A stretch of 64,000 nucleotides of DNA from positions 62,001-126,000 of the forward strand of contig DAHUYE010000085.1 of assembly GCA_027315345.1 (NCBI GenBank). The letters are read 5' to 3'. Below the pieces are notes generated by a model, which did no database searches, was not told where the DNA came from, and saw only the letters and a list, made by a program, of their open reading frames with translations. Made by a program: the position numbers and the translations under genes. The stretch is from Actinomycetota bacterium. GTDB lineage: Bacteria > Actinomycetota > Acidimicrobiia > Acidimicrobiales > JAJPHE01. Shown here in pieces: positions 57,721-64,000 of this stretch (position 1 is its first letter; the number at the start of each line of letters is the position of its first letter).

Positions 57721-58851
57721 TCAGACGATGGCCAGCATCCGCTCCAGGGCCAGGCGAGCCGAGCGGGCCGTGGCCGGGTCCACCGTGATCCGGTTCCTGA
57801 CCTCACCCTCCACCAGCCCGTCGAGAATCCAGGCCAGGTGGGGGGCGTCGATGCGGAACATGGTCGAACACGGGCAGACCAGCGGGTCCAGGCAGACGAC
57901 GCTGCGGTCGGGGTGCTCGGCCGCCAGGCGGTTGACCAGATGGATCTCAGTGGCCACGCCGATGGTGGAGCCCGGGGCGGCCGCCTCCACCATGCGGATG
58001 ATGTGATCGGTGGAGCCGACCTGGTCGGCCATCTCCACCACCTCATGGGCGCACTCGGGATGGACCAGGACCAGGCCGTCAGGATGATCGGCCCGGAACG
58101 CCTCGACGTGAGCGGGCCGGAAGCGCTGATGGACCGAGCAGTGGCCCTTCCAGAGCAGCAGGGTCGAGCCCTTGACAGTGGCCTCGTCCAGGCCGCCCAG
58201 ATCGGCCCGGGGATCCCACACGGCCATGTCGGCCGCCCCGTAGCCGAGCTGGTAGCCGGTGTTGCGGCCCAGGTGCTGATCGGGGAAGAAGAGGACCTTG
58301 TCCCCCCGGGCGGCGGCCCGGTCGCCCAGACCGAGCGCCCAGGACAGCACGGCCCGGGCGTTGGAGGAGGTGCAGACGGCTCCACCGTGGTCGCCCACGA
58401 AGGCCTTGAGGGCGGCCGAGGAGTTCATGTAGGTGACGGGCACGACCCGCTCGATGTCGGTGACGCCGGCCAGGGACTCCCAGGCCTCCTCCACCGAGTC
58501 CAGGTCGGCCATGTCGGCCATGGAGCAGCCGGCATTGAGGTCGGGCAGCATCACCACCTGGTGCCCGGCGGTGAGCACGTCAGCGGACTCGGCCATGAAG
58601 TGGACCCCGCAGAAGACGATCCACTCCGCCTCCCGGTTGTCCGCCGCCAGGCGGGACAGGCCGAAGGAGTCACCCCGGGCGTCGGCCCAGGCCATCACCT
58701 CATCCCGCTGGTAGTGGTGGCCGAGGATCATGAGCCGGGAGCCCAGCCTCCGGCGGGCCCCCCCGATCCGGCCGGCCAACTCTTCCGGGGATGCGGACGT
58801 GTAAAAGTCGGGCAGGGGGACCTGAAGCCTGAGCCGAGCCGATTTGGTCAT
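57721..58851 (-). CDS. nadA: quinolinate synthase A
   Basis: A 376-residue [4Fe-4S] enzyme that condenses iminoaspartate with dihydroxyacetone phosphate to quinolinate in NAD synthesis. Likely cluster cysteines are in FCGVHFMAESADV, WKGHCSVHQRF and PLVCPCSTMFRID, the three-Cys pattern of the longer (B. subtilis-like) form. ILGHHYQRDEVMAWAD, DLNAGCSMADMAD and YMNSSAALKAFVGD are family segments. ATG 58851 has an AGGAGG site about 10 bases upstream. nadB and nadC are not in the window. Confidence 0.95.
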   Translation of the reverse strand: MTKSARLRLQVPLPDFYTSASPEELAGRIGGARRRLGSRLMILGHHYQRDEVMAWADARGDSFGLSRLAADNREAEWIVFCGVHFMAESADVLTAGHQVVMLPDLNAGCSMADMADLDSVEEAWESLAGVTDIERVVPVTYMNSSAALKAFVGDHGGAVCTSSNARAVLSWALGLGDRAAARGDKVLFFPDQHLGRNTGYQLGYGAADMAVWDPRADLGGLDEATVKGSTLLLWKGHCSVHQRFRPAHVEAFRADHPDGLVLVHPECAHEVVEMADQVGSTDHIIRMVEAAAPGSTIGVATEIHLVNRLAAEHPDRSVVCLDPLVCPCSTMFRIDAPHLAWILDGLVEGEVRNRITVDPATARSARLALERMLAIV

Positions 58852-59017
58852 AGCGGGACTGCCTCCTGTTGGAGGAAGGCTCCGGACTACGGCCGGCGGG
58901 GACAGCCTGGTCGCCCATCCGCGGGGGTGTCGGCCCCGGAGCTGAATATGTCACCGGTCACCAGGCCGGTGTGAGGACAGTGTACGCCACCGGCGCCGGC
59001 CGCGGCAGAGTAGGAGC

Positions 59018-60883
59018 GTGGTGAAGCGTCCGCCGGCCGGGACCATCCCCGACGCCCCCGGCTCCTACCAGTTCAAAGACGCCGAGGGCCGGGTCATCTA
59101 CGTGGGCAAGGCCCGGTCCCTGCGCCAGCGTCTCTCCAACTACTTCCAGAATCCTGCGGCCATGCCGGCCCGGACCGCCCAGATGGTGGCGGCGGCCGAG
59201 AGCGTCGAGTGGATCCAGGTCCGCAATGACGTCGAGGCCCTCATGCTGGAGCACAACCTGATCAAGGAGCACCGCCCCCGGTTCAACGTGCGGCTCCGGG
59301 ACGATAAGAGCTACCCCTTCCTGTCCATCACCCTGGACGACGAGTGGCCCCGGGCCATGGTCATGCGGGGTCAGAAACGCAAGGGGGTCCGCTACTTCGG
59401 CCCCTACGCCCACGCCTACGCCATCCGGGAGACCCTGGACCTGCTGCTGCGCTCATTCCCCATCCGGACCTGCTCGGACAACAAGCTGGCCCGCCACCAG
59501 CGCAGCGGACGGCCCTGCCTCCTGTTCCACATCGAGCGATGCAGCGGCCCCTGTGTCGGGGAGGTGGCCCGGGAGGACTACGACCGGCTGGTGGGGGAGT
59601 TGATCGACTTCCTGGACGGGAGCACCGAGCCGGTGATCCGCCGCCTGGAGACGGCCATGGCCGAGGCCGCCGGCGCCCTGGAGTTCGAGCGGGCCGCCCG
59701 GCTCCGGGACCGGCTCACCAGCGTGCGCAAGGCCATCGAGCGCCAGCAGATGGTGACCGAGCGCAGCGAGGACCTTGACGTGGTCGGCCTGGCCGAGGAC
59801 GATCTGGAGGCGGCCGTGCAGATCTTCTTCGTCCGCCGGGGCCGGGTGGTCGGCCGGAAGGGGTTCGTGCTCGACAAGGTCGAGGACCTGACCCGTCCCC
59901 AGCTGGTGGCCAACGTGCTCGAGCAGCTCTACGGGGAGCCCATCCTGGACATCCCCAAGGAGGTCCTGGTCCCGGACCTGCCGGAGGACCCCGATCTCTA
60001 CACCGAGTTCCTGTCCGAGATGAAGGGGAGCCAGGTGGCGGTCCGGGTTCCCCAGCGGGGCGACAAGCGCAGCCTGCAGGAGACGGTCACCCGCAACGCC
60101 ACCGAGGAGTTCACCCGCCACCGGCTCCGGCGCTCCGCCGACCACAACGCCCGGGCCCGGGCCCTGACCGCCCTCCAGGATGCCCTGGGCCTGCCCGAGG
60201 CCCCCCTGCGGATCGAGTGCTTCGATATGAGCCACCTGCAGGGCAGCGACTACGTCGGATCCATGGTCGTCATGGAGGACGGCCTACCCAAGAAGTCCGA
60301 CTACCGGCGCTTCAAGGTCCAAAGCGTCCCCGGAAACGATGATTATGCGGCCATGGAGGAGGTCCTGACCCGTCGTCTCAACGCCCTCCTGGCCGAGAGG
60401 GACCGGCCGGTCTCGGACCGGCCCCGGCGATTCTCCTATCCCCCCCAGCTCCTGCTGGTCGATGGCGGCCGGGGCCAACTCAACGTGGCCGTCCGGGTCC
60501 TGGAGGAGCTGGGCCTGGAAGAGGAGATCCCGGTGGCCGGTCTGGCCAAGCAGTTCGAGGAGGTCTTCCTGCCCGGACGGGCCGACCCGGTGCGAATCCC
60601 CCGCCAGTCCGAGGCCCTCTACCTCCTCCAGCAGGTCCGGGACGAGGCCCACCGCTTCGCCATCACCTATCACCGTCAGCTGCGGGACAAGCGGATGACG
60701 AAGAGCGTGCTCGACGACATCCCCGGCCTGGGGCCGACCCGCCGGGCCCGCCTGGTCAAGGAGCTGGGCGGGGTTAAAGCCGTCCGCCAGGCCGACGTGG
60801 TCAGTCTGAAGGCGCTGCCCTGGCTGCCCGACCCGGTGGCCGACGCCGTCCACGCCAAGATTCACGGGCCGGCCGGTGGCTGA
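59018..60883 (+). CDS. uvrC: excinuclease ABC subunit C
   Basis: The dual-incision nuclease of excision repair (621 residues). The GIY-YIG 3'-incision domain is at the N-terminus (PDAPGSYQFKDAEGRVIYVG), the UVR motif follows (ALEFERAARLRDRLTSVRKA, about 215), then the RNase-H-like 5'-nuclease (ECFDMSHLQGSDYVGSMVVM, about 405) and a C-terminal helix-hairpin-helix (DIPGLGPTRRARLVKELGGV, about 569). Start is GTG 59018 or 59021, after TAGGAGC. The end overlaps a methyltransferase gene by 8 bases. It is separated from uvrBA by nadA only. Confidence 0.97.
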   Translation: MVKRPPAGTIPDAPGSYQFKDAEGRVIYVGKARSLRQRLSNYFQNPAAMPARTAQMVAAAESVEWIQVRNDVEALMLEHNLIKEHRPRFNVRLRDDKSYPFLSITLDDEWPRAMVMRGQKRKGVRYFGPYAHAYAIRETLDLLLRSFPIRTCSDNKLARHQRSGRPCLLFHIERCSGPCVGEVAREDYDRLVGELIDFLDGSTEPVIRRLETAMAEAAGALEFERAARLRDRLTSVRKAIERQQMVTERSEDLDVVGLAEDDLEAAVQIFFVRRGRVVGRKGFVLDKVEDLTRPQLVANVLEQLYGEPILDIPKEVLVPDLPEDPDLYTEFLSEMKGSQVAVRVPQRGDKRSLQETVTRNATEEFTRHRLRRSADHNARARALTALQDALGLPEAPLRIECFDMSHLQGSDYVGSMVVMEDGLPKKSDYRRFKVQSVPGNDDYAAMEEVLTRRLNALLAERDRPVSDRPRRFSYPPQLLLVDGGRGQLNVAVRVLEELGLEEEIPVAGLAKQFEEVFLPGRADPVRIPRQSEALYLLQQVRDEAHRFAITYHRQLRDKRMTKSVLDDIPGLGPTRRARLVKELGGVKAVRQADVVSLKALPWLPDPVADAVHAKIHGPAGG

Positions 60884-61646
60884 GGACGCCTCCGGCCCGG
60901 GGGAGGACCGGGCCCTCTGGGAGAGCCACGCCGGGTGGTGGCAGAAGAATTTCACCGATGGCGCCGACGCCGAGTATGAGGAGCAGATTCTTCCCCTGGC
61001 CGCCGGGGCCCTGGCCGGGGCCCGCCGGATCCTCGACATCGGGACGGGGGAGGGCCAGGTGGCCCGCCTGGCGGCTGCGGCCGGCTCCTGGGTGGCCGGG
61101 CTGGACCCGTCCGAGGCCCAGCTGGTGGTGGCGGCCCGGCGCTCGGGCGGCCCCGCCTATCTGCGGGGCGAGGCCGGGCGGCTCCCCTTTGGGGACGGTG
61201 CCTTCGATGCGGCCGTGGCCTGCCTGGTCTTCGAGCACATCGAGGACGCCGCCGGGGCCCTGGCCGAGGTGGCCCGGGTGCTGGCGCCGGGGGGTCGCTT
61301 CGTCTTCTTCCTCAATCACCCCCTCCTGCAGACCCCCGGCAGCGGCTGGATCGATGACCGGATCCTGGAGGAGCAGTACTGGCGGATCGGGCCCTATCTG
61401 AGCGTGGACCGGACCATGGAGGAAGTGGACAAGGGGATCTTCATCCCCTTCGTCCACCGCCCCCTGTCCCACTACGTCAACGCCATGACCGGGGCCGGGC
61501 TGTGGATCACCCGGATGGAGGAGCCGGCCCCTCCGCCGGGCTTCCTGGCCCGGGCCGAGGAGTACTCGGCCGCGGCCAGCATCCCCCGGCTGCTGATGCT
61601 GGTCGCCATCCGGCCCGGCGGACCTGGGACAATGGGCGGGCAATGA
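60876..61646 (+). CDS. class I SAM-dependent methyltransferase between uvrC and rapZ
   Basis: A 256-residue methyltransferase with motif I ILDIGTGEGQVARLAAAAGS, acidic motif II GLDPSEAQ, VACLVFEHIEDAAGALAEVA and LAPGGRFVFFLNHPLL. The typical UbiE/type-11 fold is complete; the acceptor is unknown. GTG 60876 is inside the end of uvrC and its stop overlaps the rapZ ATG, so it is built into the uvrC-rapZ-yvcK-gap transcript, a position where other actinobacteria usually have no gene. Confidence 0.85.
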   Translation: MAEDASGPGEDRALWESHAGWWQKNFTDGADAEYEEQILPLAAGALAGARRILDIGTGEGQVARLAAAAGSWVAGLDPSEAQLVVAARRSGGPAYLRGEAGRLPFGDGAFDAAVACLVFEHIEDAAGALAEVARVLAPGGRFVFFLNHPLLQTPGSGWIDDRILEEQYWRIGPYLSVDRTMEEVDKGIFIPFVHRPLSHYVNAMTGAGLWITRMEEPAPPPGFLARAEEYSAAASIPRLLMLVAIRPGGPGTMGGQ

Positions 61647-62496
61647 TCGACTTCGTGGTGGTGGCCGGCCTGTCCGGGGCCGGCCGGTCGACGGCGGCGG
61701 CCACCCTCGAGGACCTGGGCTGGTTCGTCATCGACAATCTCCCGCCCAGCCTGATGGGGAAGGTGGCCGAACTGGTGGGCACCTCCGGCTCGGAAACGGA
61801 AAAGGTCGCCCTCGTCATCGGCCGGGGCGGTGGAGAGGAATACGTCGAGGACGTCAGCCCCGCCCTCCAGTCCCTGCGCTCCACGGGCAATCGGGTCCGG
61901 GTCCTGTTCCTGGAGGCGGCCGACGACGTCCTGATCCAGCGCTTCGAAGGCACCCGGCGCCGTCACCCCCTGGCCGCCGAAGGAGTGGTCGAGTCCATCG
62001 CCCGGGAGCGGACCCTGCTCGAGCCCATCCGGACCGAGGCCGACCTGCTCATCGACACCAGCGAGCTCAACGTCCACCAACTCCGGGACCGGCTGGTCGT
62101 GCTCTTCGAGCGGGGCGATCCCTCCGCCGCCATGCAGACCCAGGTGGTCTCCTTCGGCTTCAAGTACGGAATCCCCCGGGACGTCGATCTGGTCTTCGAC
62201 TGCCGGTTCCTGCCCAACCCCCACTGGGTAGAGGAACTCCGACCACAGTCCGGACTCGAGGCGCCGGTGCGCGAATACGTCATGAACCAGCCCGAGACGG
62301 GCGCCTTCCTGGAGAGGCTGGAGTCCCTGATGGAGCTGCTCCTGCCCGCCTACGTGAAGGAGGGCAAGACCTACCTGTCGGTGGCCATGGGCTGCACCGG
62401 GGGCCATCACCGCTCTGTCGTCCTGGCCGAGGAGATGGGCGCCATCCTGCGCCGTCACGGCTTCGACCCCGCCGTCAGCCACCGGGACATCGAGCG

Positions 62497-62500
<4 letters not shown>
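61643..62500 (+). CDS. rapZ: RapZ/YvcJ-family nucleotide-binding protein
   Basis: A 285-residue RNase-adapter family P-loop protein. The loop is VAGLSGAGRSTAAATLEDLG, with Arg15 where the classical Walker A has Lys; this replacement is common in actinobacterial members. DLGWFVIDNLPP, FLEAADDVLIQRFEGTRRRH, VFDCRFLPNPHWVEELRPQS and the C-terminal VAMGCTGGHHRSVVLAEEM are diagnostic. E. coli RapZ binds small RNAs and controls glucosamine-6-phosphate synthase; the actinobacterial role is less clear. ATG 61643 overlaps the preceding stop (ATGA). Confidence 0.95.

Positions 62501-64000
<1,500 letters not shown>

Noticed and set aside
61643-61700. Arg in place of the Walker A Lys in RapZ as a novelty
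   Set aside because: The Gly-Ala-Gly-Arg loop is usual in actinobacterial RapZ homologues and so is not special here.

Overview
The window is a 64 kb piece of a very GC-rich, gene-dense bacterial chromosome. It contains an F420-type LLM oxidoreductase, a polyphosphate-glucokinase-like ROK kinase, an ANTAR response regulator, a proofreading-defective PolA, a BldC-like HTH protein, an AftD-like arabinosyltransferase homologue and the uvrC/rapZ/yvcK/gap order. These point to Actinomycetota. An uncultured or poorly studied lineage such as Acidimicrobiia is my inference, not something the sequence proves. No insertion sequence, prophage, CRISPR array or gene-free stretch above 300 bases was seen; the largest gaps are about 290 bases before the tRNA (holding one candidate 37-codon gene) and about 165 bases before uvrC.

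Layout. 0-15.5 kb is mixed metabolism: the start of an MFS gene, a TrmH-type RNA methyltransferase, an LLM oxidoreductase, a compact molybdate/tungstate uptake operon with a fused permease-ATPase, aldehyde dehydrogenase, esterase, ROK glucokinase, DHA2 exporter, acyl-CoA synthetase, D,D-carboxypeptidase and transketolase. 15.4-19.5 kb holds a UbiB-type kinase operon with a three-part PAP2/kinase-like/flippase-like membrane protein. 19.5-24.8 kb is type II fatty-acid synthesis: fabD-fabH-fabG-acpP-fabF on the minus strand and bcp-fabZ converging on it. 25-31 kb has tRNA-Leu(CAA), a coiled-coil/ANTAR pair, polA, a methyltransferase and rpsA.

31.3-51.8 kb is a large envelope-glycan region. A plus-strand run (two GT-C transferases, a UGM-like flavoprotein, an acyltransferase, a GT4) converges on a minus-strand run (AftD-like transferase, methyltransferase, DMT transporter, GT-C, GT2, DUF2304) whose last five genes are chained by 4-bp overlaps. 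It is followed by coaE and two acyltransferase-SGNH fusions. The likely common theme is building, moving and decorating a lipid-linked cell-surface polysaccharide. 52.8-64 kb carries uvrB, uvrA, nadA, uvrC, a methyltransferase, rapZ, yvcK and the start of gap; whiA, usually between yvcK and gap, is absent here.

The most general signal is regulatory: nine start codons are preceded, 6-9 bases upstream, by a perfect TANNNT -10 box, far above chance for this GC content, so leaderless transcription looks common. It moves the preferred polA start and supports the 37-codon ORF. Other points for a second look are FabD carrying a lysine-less biotinyl/lipoyl-like domain, the PAP2/kinase/flippase fusion, and an acyltransferase whose conserved N-terminus lies upstream of any standard start codon.
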